Below, piece by piece: positions 11,909 through 23,909 of a stretch of DNA of 64,000 bases; positions within the stretch are counted from its first letter, which is position 1, and each line of letters opens with the position of its first letter. The DNA is taken from assembly GCA_964017195.1 (NCBI GenBank), contig OZ024891.1, positions 10,453,182 to 10,517,181 of the forward strand, in the 5' to 3' direction. The notes below the pieces were generated by a model. The model was not told where the DNA came from and searched no databases. It saw only the letters and a list, made by a program, of their open reading frames with translations. Position numbers and translations under genes: made by a program. The DNA comes from Siderastrea radians. Its lineage: Eukaryota; Cnidaria; Anthozoa; Scleractinia; Rhizangiidae.

Positions 11909-14212
11909 TGTTGTTGTTGTTGTTGTTGTTGTTGTTAGCGGAGCCCGCGCACTAGGGCACAGCGGAGCACCATTGCTAAGTAAATTTGGTAACCTATCAA
12001 GCCAAGAAATTTGGGTAGTAACGTGATATTCACGTGGCCGTCTGTCCGTCCGTACGTCCGTCGGTCCGTCCCTCCGCACCACGGGGTCACCAATATGAGG
12101 TGGCATGCACTTGAGATAACCCTGTGCTGCGTTTTTGACCCGTGTTCTAGCAGAGGCAACAAAAGTCAAAAACAATTTATTAATGGAAAGAAAAAGTTCA
12201 AAAGAAGACTCAGTTGTCCTTTTTGGTGGAAGGCGAAGAGTTCAAGTTACGAATTTGCCTTCGAGGAGTCGGTTCTGCTGCGAACTCGGTCGGCACAACG
12301 CTTGAGTTCACATCTTTTTTGCGTTCCTGACGCCAAACCTAGCAGCGCTAGCGCCTTCTGGTTTTTTCTGTCCACAACCATTTTTTTTTTTGCAGCGGTC
12401 GGAACACACTTTCCCAGGAAAAACACCCGTGTTTATCGTAGCACAGTAACTTGCGTAACCCGCGTAACATCGAATCGAGTCAAAGTACATCGCTTGAATT
12501 CGCAGCATTTGCCAATGGTTCGCACGTGACACGTAGCAGCGCTACGTTGTAGTTCCTTCCGGTATTTTCTGTCTACAACCATGGTTTTTTCAGCTGTCCG
12601 AGCACAATTCCCCAAGAAAAAAACCCGTGTATATGTCAATCGAGCTGCGATCAATAAACAGCTGGTTACGTATGAAAATGTGTTACAGCGGATGTTGCGC
12701 AGCGGATGTTGTGCAGACGGTTGTGCGTCTCAGTGGTTCGACTCTCAGAGGGAGCAAATTTTTTCCTTTTTTTTATCTTCTTCCTTTTTTTGCTAATTAC
12801 TTTACAAAAATGAATAAGTTCTGGCAATTAAAAAAAGAAAAGAAAAAAAGTGGGACTCCGCTTTTAGGCTTGGCTAAATCTATATATTGTTTTTACATGC
12901 AATCACTGAATGGATTGTGGTGCGCTGATTGGTTTCTTGTTTTTGTCATTCAAAGTCTAGACAAATGAAAATGACGCAACATGTAACGCGAGTATACGTC
13001 TTGGCCGACGATAAATGTGCCAAAAGTGTTGTGCTCCGCCGGTTCTTCAAATTCAAGTGACACTGCAATTCTGGAATACTCAATGAGAACACAATCGTTA
13101 ATCCGCGAAAACTAAGTTTTGTTTTTAAGCGACACTACTCCTCTTGATGCTAAAGCATTTCTAAGTTTAGGCTATTATTTTTACGCCATTTTGAACAACC
13201 TTTCCATTGGCTTTTGACTGTACCATTTTTAGAAGTTTGGTACGTCTGTTAGTAAACCCTCGGACGAAGAAGCAGGGGGGGGGGGGGGAATGCCAACCCA
13301 CCATACTATTTTTGTTGAGTTTTCCAAGACGATTTTTCAGCAGCACCTGCCGTTGTCAGTAGCTGTACACATATCCTTTGGACACATTTTGACATACGTT
13401 TGGTAAGAAGCAATTGCTATGGTTACGATAAATGACGTCGTAATTAGCAGGTGGTGAAGCCATTAAATTTCTTGGGTAAAAATGTGCGTTTTTAATCCTT
13501 TAAAGTGAAAAAAGCACAATTTTTTCAACAACCAAAAAAAGCAGCAAAGTGTTTAATTATAACATATTTTAAATGTCTAGCATGAAAACGATTCACTGAT
13601 TTTCGCCGTTTTTTGACAAATTCTAATTTTGGGTTTAAACTGAAAGAGTACGTCGCATTTAGACACTTTACGAGTTAACTGGAAGACACTGTTTCCGGCA
13701 AACCGCGGTTCATAAGCCCAAATTTAAAAAATTAAGTAAGCTTTCTCGGCATACCTAAGTGTAACATCTTTGGCTTAGTCCATACCTTTACAGAGCCATA
13801 GTAGCTAGATCCTTTTTTCCGCTTGAAATCTTTTGGTTTCATCTGGCGTGTTTTGTTGTTCAGTTCACAAATGCGGTTTGCATTGGAGCCACTCGGATGA
13901 ACATTAAAAGATTTGCAACTGCTTTTTCCAATGCACTTTAGTTGGCATGCAAACTCGTCAGCAACTGCACTCGTTTCCATCACATGGCCAACTAGGGCAT
14001 GGTCTGTTCAGATACAAGAAACTGGAGCAAGTTTATGGATCAACATTCATGTACACGGTCTTTAAAGAGGGTAGATGGCATGGTTCATACTTACGGTATT
14101 GACTTTCAAAAACCTTTGCACAGTCCGAGCCAGAGTTAGCCACGACAAATAAAAGTAAAAGTAGGTTAAGACTGACCAGGAAAGTCAGAATGTTCAGCCA
14201 CAAACTGGCCAT
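9140..14212 (-). CDS. Gene B (left): secreted PAN-EGF-fibrinogen-like protein with a lost splice acceptor
   Basis: Five exons: 14095-14212 (signal peptide, hydrophobic LNLLLLLFVVANS), 13786-14003 (PAN/apple), 11602-11698 (EGF-type, CHPGYTGKKC), 10681-10830 (fibrinogen-like start, GEYWIDPKRSGNPLKVYCDM), 9140-9690 (rest of the fibrinogen-like motif and a conserved C-terminal domain, ending KVFVR). Exon phases 1-0-1-1 agree and the total is 378 codons including stop. The protein should be secreted and probably binds extracellular ligands; its true role is unknown. The PAN exon has YY where gene A has YC near its end. In this copy the base before the EGF exon is changed: the acceptor AAG of the right copy is AAT (complement of 11699-11701). 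Skipping this 97-bp exon would shift the frame, so this copy is probably impaired. Confidence 0.8.
10279..10569. mobile_element. MITE in intron of gene B (AGAGCGGTTTT / AAAACTGCTCT ends)
   Basis: The left end AGAGCGGTTTTTAAAAG and right end CAATTGAAAACTGCTCT form imperfect inverted repeats around a ~290-bp interior without a transposase. The right copy carries it at the matching place (about 42031-42321). Confidence 0.5.
11863..11937. repeat. (TTA)n(TTG)n microsatellite
   Basis: Trinucleotide run inside the PAN-EGF intron of gene B. It is longer in the right copy (about 43616-43702). Confidence 0.9.
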
Positions 14213-17200
14213 CGCACGCTTAAGAAATAAAGTGTGTTATTTCGTCTATTGACAACTCTTTGATAGGCTGAACCATGTTACAGCTGTACATCTTAATTAC
14301 TCTTCCTGTGTAATGAATGTCTGGATTAATTCCAGCTGATATGTTGGTCAAAGTACATCTTTACATAAGTAATAACCAAAAAACGTTAACCATTAATTGA
14401 AAAAGATAAGGTACACTTTGCAATAAAACATGTATGGTTTGCCATTGGCCTCTCGATCCGGCCAGAAAATAGTGAACGGTGAATCTTGTCTACGGTGCAA
14501 ATGTTATTTTCCAAATAGACTGTAGGTAAACTGAGAATTTGTCGCGTGGTATTTATTCTTCTAGTGGGAAGAAGCTAGCATATAAATATTTAACCCGTCG
14601 CTCTGACTGATAATTAATTAAGATGCCCTGAAGATTAATTAAAGTTCTCAGTTTACTTAGTGTATGCTGGAGGGCTCCTCTAAATTACCTTTTAAGATAT
14701 TATACCACGGCATTTTCATTTTCACTCACTTTGAATAGCATTCAATTTTATAAAATATTCTTAAAAAGTATATATATCTCACGTGATTAAACAGAGGAAA
14801 GGACGAGTTGAAAGTCTTTCGTTGGGGTAACGTAGAAGCAAAGTACAACCAATAAACAGCCGCTAAAGCAACAATCGGGAACGAGAATTAGAAATTTCGA
14901 TTCTACCCTAGTCAGAAATTGACAATTATATTTGGTGTATCGTGTGTTTTTATCTTTCTTGGGGTCATGCTCGAAGAAGGTAGCCTGTGTGAGAAGGGAT
15001 GGCGCTTTGAACTTCTAGAGCCCTATTATGGTACGTGACTAAAACGCTGGGGTTGGGTGATACTGAAGCGGGATGACATTTCCTTCACTAGGTGTGCTCA
15101 CGCTAGAAATCCAGAAAGTATTGAAATATATGTTAGAAAATGCTAGCTGGTTTGAAAAAAACAAACAAACAAACACTACTAGTCCAGTGCATTTACATCA
15201 CACAAAAGTGGAACTGGGATGACTTCCTTTCTGACCCAGCCCACGGATCCCCAGATAGCACGAGAGTCATGATTGTAAGACCTCCAAAATGTTTTGTAAT
15301 AATTAGTTGAAAGCGTGATGGAAGAGGTAATAATTAATTATTAATAATAATTCATTATTGTTAATGATTATTCATCGAAGAAGGGGTGGGGGCAGGTGGA
15401 AAAAGGCAGCCTGTGGACGTTAACTACGCCGGAGTGTTGCAAGATAATTATACACCATTGTTCAACAACCCTGCGGTGAATAATTGTTCGAGTGTATATC
15501 ACACAAGTAATTCGTCATCCCCCGAAAATAATTTTGTTTTCTTATGAACTGTCAAAAACTCGCCTGAGGCGACTGCTGTTTCGCTCGGAGGTGAACAGCA
15601 ACACGATCCCGAGATTGAGTAGCCAATCAGAGTGCGCGAAAAACATTTGTCAATACCAATTGCTAAGGAAATGTTATTTTTTTCCAACTAAAACACATTA
15701 GCGACCATCTACAATGACTGGTGATGTCGTTTCCGTGGCGTAAATGATATAAATAATTTAATGATATTTACGTCCTTTCGAAGTAACTAATTCTAAAAAA
15801 GAAAAAAGGAAAACGTAAGTCGAGGGGGGTTTATTTCAGTAGTTGAGATGTCTGTAAAATTAAACTGAAGCTGGGTGCTACATGCTACTGCCTACCCATT
15901 GGCCAGCGGTCTCCTTCAATTAAAATATGTCACGAAAGACTAAATACATAGCGATTGATTTAAAATATGTGACTTATATCGCATATTATTATATGGCTAG
16001 AGCTTTTAAATAATTTTATATAACGCGCGCTGTGATTGGCCAATACTCGGGGCCGGATTTTCCCGTAATGCCCACGGGCATCATGAGCGATGTTAATGCC
16101 CGGCTGGTAATGCGGAAATATAGAAAATGTGAAAGTACGTTTGATTCAAATAGTTGGAATGATTTGAAACTCAAAGAAAAGAGACAGTTTGTTTGAAAGA
16201 TTTTACTTTTTCTTGCGCGATATAAATTTTTTATGTGGAATAAAACTACTGAGTTTTGAATGCTTTCCGGTAAACTGTTTCATTCATCCCATTCCGCCAC
16301 GGCTCACTTATCAAGTAATAAAGTGTTAGGCACAGCCATATACTAAACTTCTTATTAACTCTCACTAGCTCGGGACCGTACTGGGAAAATATTGTCCTCA
16401 GTCTTTCTTGTACAGACCTCGCTTCGCTCGGTCCGTACGAGAAAGACCTCGGGAGATATTTTAGCAGTACGGCCCTTGCGCTCGGTTAATAAGGAATAAT
16501 TAATACAGACGATCGTCGACATGTTTGCGCAGAATAAAACAATAAAAATAGAAAATGTGGCGCATATCCTTAAGCGATCTAAGAAAACTGTCAACGAGTT
16601 TCCATGTTTATTAGTGATTTTATATTTTTCAAATATTTTAATGAACATATCGGACCAAGAGCTAATGCCTCTTTAACACCGTTGCAGTAAGCTTAATTCT
16701 TTTATTTGGCCGTTTTTAAAAATGCTACGTTGGTTTATACATCTTATTAGAATGAAAATTAACTTTCCCTTGTGAGGAAATATTTATCGATCAGATTAAT
16801 CCCGTTAGGTGATGAAATTAACAGGTTGAAACGGCTTATTTTGCTAATTACTTTGTCACATTTTCCATTCACGTATATAAAGCTCACTAGAGTTCTGTTT
16901 GGGAAGGAGGGGGTGCGTTGGGCATTTGCAGTCACTCTTAAGCCGGCTTGCGGCTGATTAGGATTTTACCAAACTGTCATTTCAGGCGGGTACCAGTCAC
17001 TGAACACAAGTGCTTTGCATATTTTCTCTTTTAAGCTTTAATCGGTTGGTTAGCTATAACTATGTCTTCATTCCTTGCAGCACAGACTATAAGAACCCAG
17101 TAGCAAACTAAATAAATATCGACGTTTTGCCCTAAGCGTTACAATACCGTATCTGAAAGGCAGTTTAGCTAGTTACAGTGGTGGCATCTTGTGGAATAAT

Positions 17201-17323
17201 CTTCTTCCTGCGAACTTTTCCTATAAGTAATTATAACCTACGTACAATTTGGCAGAACGTGCACTCGATCCAGGCATTTTCGGGCAATTCATGTAATTTT
17301 TGCTCGAAATTGCCCCACATCCA
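14213..17323. other. Upstream region of gene B, left copy
   Basis: Non-coding. Parallel to the upstream region of gene A (sub-unit homology continues to about 16.7 kb). Includes an inverted-repeat block near 16370-16480 (GGGACCGTACTGGG ... CAGTACGGCCC) around CAGACCTCGCTTCGCTCGGT, whose centre is missing in the right copy near 48170. No gene recognised. Confidence 0.4.
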
Positions 17324-17607
17324 CACAGGGGGCCCTCACATCAAATATTTAGACAGGAATTTATAACTTGCTTGCCTTCGTTGTTCGTGTATTTGAACGG
17401 GAACGGCCGCCATTTTGAAAAACCCCGTCGCCGTCATCTTTTCGAGGTCTGGGACCGAGTAAACCTTCGGAAACCGTTCGTCAACTTTATTACTCTCGAC
17501 GCGCGATCGGAAAATCCGAAAAACCTCCGAACTTACTTACTTGGTCCCAGACCTCGATATCCCGAAAAGATGACCACGCCGGAATTTTGATGTGAGGGCG
17601 CCCTGTG
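17324..17607. mobile_element. MITE with CACAGGG(G/C)GCCCTCACATC ends
   Basis: Left end CACAGGGGGCCCTCACATC and right end GATGTGAGGGCGCCCTGTG are inverted repeats. A second inverted pair inside (TCTTTTCGAGGTCTGGGACC and its inverse) gives a nested hairpin. The right copy, at about 49085-49352, has lost a few internal bases. Confidence 0.65.
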
Positions 17608-18064
17608 CATCCAGCTTTGATTACTTTGTTAAAAAAGAAAGGCGCAAGTCATACTGCTGGTTATACTTCGTCCTCCTAACTGACCTTGTTTATTTATCGA
17701 GAAAGTGGTGCAACCAATGACAGAACGTAGTATAGTGAGGCCAAAGCAATAGGCCATTTCCGAGTTGTCTTGTACCTATTTTTCAAAACAATTCTTTGTA
17801 CACAATCTTTCATATCAAAATGAGTATGCTTTACGTGTGAATAAAAATTCATTTTCATATGTGCACCAAGGATGCCAAGACTCGCTTTGAAAAAGAAATA
17901 AAAGGCTCTAAAACCTGATTTAGTTTGAGAAAAGTCGAATATCCTGCATTGCTTTTCGTTTCATAGTCCAGCACTTTTGTGGTCAGGGCTAAACATGCTG
18001 ACAAAAATATGAATCAAAAAGCGTACGCCCCGTCCGAGTGGCAATGGTCTTGCACTACTTTTGG

Positions 18065-18973
18065 CTAAAGGCAGAGCTTAAAAAAACACCATGGAACGTC
18101 AACGACACTGGTGTCAAAGCAGCAGCCCCTGTTAAGGCATTCGGCTTGTCCTATTCCTGGGTAACCGCAGTTTTGTCGGGAACCTGCGTCAAAGCTGCAA
18201 GTCACTAAACATAAACCAAAGAACTCAGCTTTAGCATTCATTCCCTGTAGTATTGAATAATTTAAAGCCTTGGCGAAAGGCAGGAGTTCAAACTCTCTCT
18301 TTTGTTTGGTCTTTAACCCTCGGACGTACAAATAAAATTAAATCATCCCCCCACCGTGGTATAAGGGGGGGGGGGAGGGTTGATGGAACCTCCCTTGGGT
18401 TTTTGATATGTGGTGGTGTGCTCTACAAGATGAGGTATATATTATGGGTTACCGTGCTGCTGGGGGCCTGTGACGTCACCCAATATGGCGCCTATCTTGG
18501 CCTCCATTATGGATTTTACCAAAAATTAGAAATTATAAAAAAGGGCAGAAATTGACAATTTTTGATGCTACGGCATATAAAGAATGACATAATTGAAGCA
18601 CTTCGCTTCATTTCCTCAACATGTTGTACTTTTATCACCTCAAAACGTGAAAAATAAGCATTTTTACTCAAAAAGGGCTTGAACACCTGCTACTTATGAC
18701 GTCATAACTCGTAGCCATAGGAACTGATTCTCACCAAACGTGCGTCAAAATGTGCCTAAGGGATAAGCGTACACCTACTAAAAACGGCACGTGCTGATGA
18801 GAAATCGTCTTGGATAAATTCAAGAAAAAACCCTTTTTTGGGGCGAGGTGGGGGCATCCACCCCCTCCCCTTTGTACGCCCGAGGGTTAAAATCTTGTCC
18901 ATTCTTGGCGACAATCGAATGCTCTTGAAGAGTGACAACTTGCTTGAAGTTTCATTGGAATAAATGAAAGTAT

Positions 18974-19024
<51 letters not shown>

Positions 19025-19368
19025 TTGGCTTGAAACGTTTGTACGTTCTCGAAGACTGTGATTCTACTTGAAGTTTCATTGGAAAAGAAGGGACCCTCGG
19101 TTAGCCTCTAACTTCGGGGGGACTGCCTATAGTGGGATATTAGGGCGCGCTCCGCCTGAAAAGTAGGAACCTTGCCTTTCTCGAGCTCAGCATTATGAGA
19201 AAGAATCGGCGAAATTTGTTGTTTAGCATTTTCAAAGGTAGCTTTAACCTTTGTGTTTCTTGAAAACCATGAAGCCGTATGCTTTTGAGTGTTTTATATA
19301 TTGGGACTTTTAAGCCACCTTAGGTTTTAAATTTATCGTCATCGTCATCCTTATCCTCCTCCTCAGCG

Positions 19369-19411
<43 letters not shown>

Positions 19412-20438
19412 TTACCTTGACAGCAGCTATTGGTATTGCAACCTTCAATCTCAGAACTTGTTCCCAGGCCTGAGCAGTCATTACCACCATACTGTGGAGG
19501 AGGATTGGTGCACGTGCGGGACCTGGAGCGAGTTCCTCCACCACACGTGACCGAACACGGACTCCACTGTCCCCAGGAATTGTAACCACCATGAACTGAT
19601 GAAAAGAAACAGCATCTGTAGATAAAGTTGCTATAAACCTGTTTATATCAATCAGGTAAGCATGGTAAAAATGGTTAGAATAAATAATGTGAGAGTCATT
19701 TTAATATCTGAATATACGTCTCAGTATCGTATGTTTTGTAGGTTACTAAAATGAACAGAATTAGTAAAAGGTCAAACCCCGTACAGTCTTCCTCGGGATC
19801 TTAAAAAGTACTCGTCTAAAAAAAGTTTCTCATAAAAGATGCCATGGCACTGACAAATGTTTTCATTGAAATAAAAGAAAACAAAGTAGAATTGTAGCAT
19901 CAATACTAGTGAAGGGCTAAAAAAAATCACTGTGTAGAGTTTTAATGTCGTTCAAATAAATCAGAGTTGTTTTACGAGGGAAGCATTTAACAGTCCTAAG
20001 ACTATGTCTAGCGGCTCTCGCATTCCGCATCCAATTGGAATCTAAACATAGTGACGGTCTGTATAGAGAAGGAAAACCCAATAATGAAAGAAGAACTCAT
20101 TCAGGTGTCACATAAAGTTACAAACTTTTAAACATAAAATTCCAAATTTCTCAGGATAAGTTATTGTTCTGAAGGAGTTTGAAAGTTTTGTAATTAAGAC
20201 AACGGCCACCATTCTTATGGTGTATGGTTAAAATCCTATGACAAAACAACTTCTCTCATACTCGGGCAGTTATTGTTGTTGCAACCTCCATTTTCATAAC
20301 TCGGTCCCAGGACTGAGCAGTCGTTGCCGCCATACTCTGGCGGAGGGTTGGTACAGGTGCGGGATCTGGAACGAGTTCCACCACCACAGGTGACCGTACA
20401 AGAACCCCACTGTCCCCAGGAACTGTAACCGCCATGAA
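18065..20438 (-). CDS. Orphan 3' exons of gene C (TSP1-TSP1-trefoil), left copy
   Basis: Three exons: 20262-20438 (TSP1, [16 protein letters not shown]), 19416-19595 (TSP1, [16 protein letters not shown]) and 18065-18204 (trefoil/P-type, [20 protein letters not shown], ending WCFFKLCL). All are bounded by GT/AG sites. The TSP1 exons are phase 1-1. Both TSP1 repeats keep the WxxW C-mannosylation motif (SSWGQW). The upstream signal peptide, PAN and EGF exons present in the right copy are absent here, because homology ends at 21298. On its own this is a 5'-truncated gene. Alternatively it is the 3' half of a fusion gene starting at 35839 (see that entry). Confidence 0.8.
18977..19021. repeat. 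(CT)n microsatellite
   Basis: About 45 bp of uninterrupted CT in the TSP1-trefoil intron. The right copy at 50822-50859 is shorter. Confidence 0.95.
19370..19412. repeat. (ATC)n microsatellite next to a splice donor
   Basis: ATC run that lies within a few bases of the donor site of the second TSP1 exon (exon edge 19416). It is expanded in the right copy (about 51205-51260). Confidence 0.9.
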
Positions 20439-21316
20439 CTGATGAGGGAAAAGGATTTTGTAAATGTTACTGTTACAACGTACTTATCTAAATCAAAGAT
20501 AAATAAATAAATAAATAACAATTATCGAGGAAATATCTCATAGCAATCATGGCAGCCATATTTTGACAGTCAGTTATTCAAAATTTTGTATTTTACTGTT
20601 TAACATGAAATAAAACTTTTATTGCCGACGTTTATATTTTTGTATCATTAGAGTGTTTTATTATTGCATTTTATTAGTTTTTAGTCAATTTTATTGGTTT
20701 TTGAAGGTTTTGGAAAGAACCGGAAGTCCAAGATTGTAAATCCACAATGGCCTCCATTTGAAATCATGAAGAAATTCCCACGCCAGATAACGCCATCAAA
20801 AAGCTTTGCGGACCCCAAAGGAAATATTTTAAATGTAGTATCTACCCTCAAAGTTTTTTTGTCACAGCCTTGATACTGTCAGAGTTAAGGAGGTGGGGAC
20901 TTTCTGTCCTCACTCCCCATTCTCAGGAACAAAGTCCATGCTCTATAGGATTTAGTGGTTTAAAAAAATTCATGTATGTGGCACTGCTCATACAATAAAA
21001 TAAAATACAATACTTTATTGACACTCCCATGGTGGGGCTTTTCAGTGGCAATATAAGGGGTGAATAAAGAAATCTAATTTAAAACACAGTTTGCAATTTA
21101 TTTTAAAATGAGAAGAAAGCAGTTAAAATGCATTACTACAGTATATTTAAAAGTGTTAAAAATATGTATATATAATACAATATTATCAATACAAATTAAA
21201 TGCTTAGAAATATTATATAAATAAAGCGACAAAAACATTCTTATAGGTCACTGCTATTTCAAAAGTCAGTAATTAATTTATTTTTCAGGTAAAATTTAAA
21301 CTTAAAAATTTAAAAT

Positions 21317-21442
21317 TCAGGTACCAATTTGGCCTGGTTTAACTCTCAGAGTAACAGCTGTCTTTGAAACAGAAGCTTTTTGAAGTTTCTTTTTCTGACC
21401 ATCAGTCAGTGCGATTTTATATGGAAGATAAGTTGTGCTCAT
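21317..21442 (-). pseudogene. Truncated virus-type gene fragment at the duplication junction
   Basis: A 41-codon frame starts about 30 bp after the major-capsid reading frame and reads MSTTYLPYKIALTDGQ followed by KLQKASVSKTAVTLRVKPGQ. I recall similar PYKI-L-x-GQ-x-KL openings from proteins next to capsid genes in cnidarian polinton-like elements. If so, this is only the N-terminal part. The frame stops at 21317-21319, about 20 bp from the end of left-copy homology (21298), so the gene was probably cut when that junction formed. Function unknown. Confidence 0.5.
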
Positions 21443-21472
21443 CGTGCGTATATATTATATTCAGAATTTTTT

Positions 21473-22697
21473 CTAAACAACAACAAGCTCATTACCAATT
21501 TGCTTCAGCACAAATTCTTCTTCATTCAAAACAAAGGCGAAGATAGTGTAGTTTTGAGCATTAGCGGCTTCGTTAAGTCTGTAATGAAATTCGAGCTTTT
21601 TTGAATCGCCTGTCATACTTTCTTTGGTATTTCTTGGCAAGCTGCAGCTGAACACCGGTGTTGTAGTCGTTCTTTCTGTATCTGAAATTGATCAAATCAT
21701 TTAAAATTCTTATTTTGAAATCATGGTCGTATTCAAGCTCAGGGTAAAATTGTGTGCCGTATTTGAGGCGGCAAGTGTCCAATCTTGCTGAGGCATCACC
21801 ATCGATATCAAATGTGTCAAAGATGTAAGGGTTTTGTGTATAAGAATTTTGTTTCTGAGTTTGTTGAAGGAATACAAAGACATGTTTGGGGTCTTTTATC
21901 CCAGATGAAATCGAAAACACACCATTTGCATCCCTTAGGGCGTTGCTGCTGTGGAAAGTTTCTTGCAGATATTTCCATTTGGTTGGCTTCAAGAAATTTT
22001 CATTGGCCAGGGTCTGTCCTTTACCAGTGAAATGTAATTGTGGGACCCACAACTCAAATTTACGGACAACAATTCTTCGAGCTGTTCCATCCTTTTGGAA
22101 AATCATTTCTTCATCTTTTTGCAGAGTAACTTCAAACTCTAGTTTTAACGGTGGCAGCAATTTATCGGAAAGACCTTCGAAGAAAGAGTATCTGTTCAAA
22201 GGGATAATGGTCTTAACCATCTCACCTTCATGTGATAGAAGCGCTCTTTCTCGCATTCCAAGGTTCGTCGCATTATTATCAGTCGCTGTGGTGGCGTCAG
22301 AGTCAAGATACCAAAACTGGTTTTTTTCCACGCTTCTTGAAAAATCGTCCGAAAATTCAAGCAGATTTTTGATGAAAATACCTTGGTGGATATTATTTGC
22401 CTCATACAGTTTTTTCCCCGCTGATTTAAGGGTTAAATTCTTAATCAATGAGAAAGAACCGTTGATCGGAGCTGATTGAGTGTCAGCACCAATGTTGGCT
22501 CCGTTTGCTTTAGCTTCAAACTTAAAATCGACGCGGAAATAAGCGTCATACCAGTCATAAAAATTGTCTCGGTCTATTAAGGTGAATTTGTAGCCCATCT
22601 TGGTTTGAGCTTGGTTATTCCCAGGCAAGATTATCGGGGTGTCTAAATTAATTTGAATATATTCAGATTTTTCGAGGTACGGTTGAGTTCTGAACAT
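21473..22697 (-). pseudogene. Major capsid protein, double-jelly-roll type (polinton/adintovirus-like), frameshifted near its C-terminus
   Basis: The main frame runs 22697-21573 (374 codons). It begins with MFRTQPYLEKSEYIQINL, contains the motif FSLIKNLTLKSAGKKLYE and a Phe/Tyr-rich middle, and is mostly beta-type in composition. Length, gene neighbours (penton, packaging ATPase) and overall look fit the capsid proteins of polinton-like viruses. A six-A run (T-run at 21597-21602) is followed by a stop in this frame. The +1 frame stays open to 21473 with a plausible C-terminal extension, so about 40 residues seem displaced by an indel. A TATATAA motif lies 14 bp upstream of the start, at 22711. 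The protein would form the hexameric capsomers of an icosahedral particle. The family call rests on pattern and context. Confidence 0.7.
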
Positions 22698-22736
22698 GTT
22701 GATAAGATTTTATATAAATAGAAAAAATTTTTTTCA

Positions 22737-23114
22737 TCAAATTTCGTTTGCCAAAATTCGATTTAATTTTATATAGACGTCTTCTGATTTTTTTGGTTTT
22801 TGGTTTTGCAAAATATTTGCAAGTTTCTTTTTTGCATCCTGAGACAACGGTTTTTGCTTTCGCTCTTGCAGTATTTTTCGTATTTGTTTCGAACCTTTTT
22901 CAACAGCAAGTTCACAAATTTTCTGACCCGCTTTTTCAGCGATTGTTTTTGTGGCTTTTTCGGCAGTTTTCTTTGCCACGTTCTTTACAGTGCCTTTGAA
23001 TACTTTACCGATGGTCATGAGGGTGTCACGGATCACATCCGACCCTTTGTGTTTATATCGATAACTTCCGGTGTTTTCGTCAAAGATTCTTGCCCACTCG
23101 CTCGGATGATTCAT
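22737..23114 (-). CDS. Small basic protein, core/minor-capsid-like (virus-type cluster)
   Basis: An intact 125-codon frame. Residues 1-25 contain W and Y and may form a short amphipathic opening. Residues 30-75 are a Lys/Ala-rich helix (VAKKTAEKATKTIAEKAGQK), and the tail is again Lys-rich. It lies between penton and major capsid genes, in the position where such viruses often carry a DNA-condensing or membrane-active minor protein. Function is inferred from charge and location only. A TATAAATATA box lies about 6 bp upstream of the ATG. Confidence 0.6.
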   Translation of the reverse strand: MNHPSEWARIFDENTGSYRYKHKGSDVIRDTLMTIGKVFKGTVKNVAKKTAEKATKTIAEKAGQKICELAVEKGSKQIRKILQERKQKPLSQDAKKKLANILQNQKPKKSEDVYIKLNRILANEI

Positions 23115-23158
23115 AACTGTATATTTATACCAACAAAATCCTTACTCTTTTTCAATCA

Positions 23159-23909
23159 TTAAGCTGCTTGCAATGTCTGTCCATCTGTCCCGTTGAGATC
23201 CAGGATATTGTTTCTTCCGTCTGTCACCCAAACCCTTATTTCAGTAATATAGCTTTTATTCACAGGTTGCCATTTAAGCCGACGTGGCTCTTTTTGAAAT
23301 GGATAACTAACCTGAAGATCTGTTGTTGAGAAACTGTATAACACATCGCGTGGAACATTGTTTGTTCGGCGTGTGATAAGATCGCAGTGCAAATACACCC
23401 AATCAACACCTCTTGTGATATTCGGAATTTTGTTTCCTACACTATTTTGATCAAAAACTTTTTTTATCATAACCAATTAATTCAGCGAATTTTCCTTGAG
23501 ACAAGTCAAGCTCATAACCATTCTGTATTAAAATAACAACCTTATAAATTGACATATCGAAAAACAGATTGAAAATAAAAGAACTGTCTTCCTTTGTTGG
23601 ATCTATTTTACCGGTGTGTTGCTGAAGAAAAGTGTTGATTCTTTTGTAATCATACATTCCATCAGGGAAAGTTAAGGTCTTCCACACATCAGTTTTCTTT
23701 CTCCAGCGAATTTCGTTGTTACTGTAAACAGCATCGATGTTGTACCATGAGTAACTCATTGTGATAAGTCTGTCTAGCGCGGCTTTATAGTTTCCTGAAT
23801 CCAATACGATGGGGGGATTGAACTTTACTGTGAAATCGTATGAAACATTCCGTTCTCCACCTCTTTCTAGTTTTGCGAGGCTTGAGTCAAGTAGAAGATC
23901 AAAGCTCAT
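23159..23909 (-). pseudogene. Penton-like minor capsid protein, split by one frameshift
   Basis: Two frames overlap: 23909-23451 (start MSFDLLLDSSLAKLERGG, motif NYKAALDRLITMSYSW) and 23476-23159 (VYLHCDLITRRTNN, then VTDGRNNILDLNG). The end of the first and the start of the second meet at a seven-A run (T7 at 23459-23465), where a +1 shift joins them. Together they have the length of a single-jelly-roll vertex (penton) protein of polinton-like viruses, and I recognise the 'LHCDL... VLYSFS ... RVWVTD' style of C-terminal half. The start codon overlaps the stop of the upstream 88-codon gene as ATGA. Either a one-base indel, a sequencing error, or less likely programmed shifting explains the break. 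Confidence 0.65.

Larger units (their letters stand above)
1906..21298. repeat. Left copy of a ~19.5 kb segmental duplication
   Basis: Homology with 33715-53581 starts at the sequence TAACTT...GCAACAATTCC and ends at TTTTCAGGTAAAATTTAAA. Long stretches are nearly identical: the terminal exon of gene B differs at one residue between copies. Structural differences in this copy are a 148-bp MITE at 4028, a 900-bp deletion at about 6563 between ATTAAA microhomologies, retention of ~780 bp at 7229-8010 that the right copy lacks, and absence of the 413-bp element found at 52790-53202 on the right. The high identity means the event is recent, or that the two copies are haplotypes of one locus. Confidence 0.9.

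Noticed and set aside
11555..12175. 206-codon frame including Ile/Thr runs, and its longer right-copy counterpart
   Set aside because: Reads through the true EGF exon, its splice sites and a (TTA)n(TTG)n repeat. Only the 97-bp exon portion is coding.
19320..19592. Frame with poly-Asp and [12 protein letters not shown]
   Set aside because: Wrong frame of a TSP1 exon; the correct frame gives [16 protein letters not shown] and proper phases.
23451..23476. Programmed frameshift in the penton-like gene
   Set aside because: The needed shift is +1 at an A-run, while the ATPase needs -1, and no classic slippery heptamer in the right frame is seen. Random indel or sequencing error is simpler.
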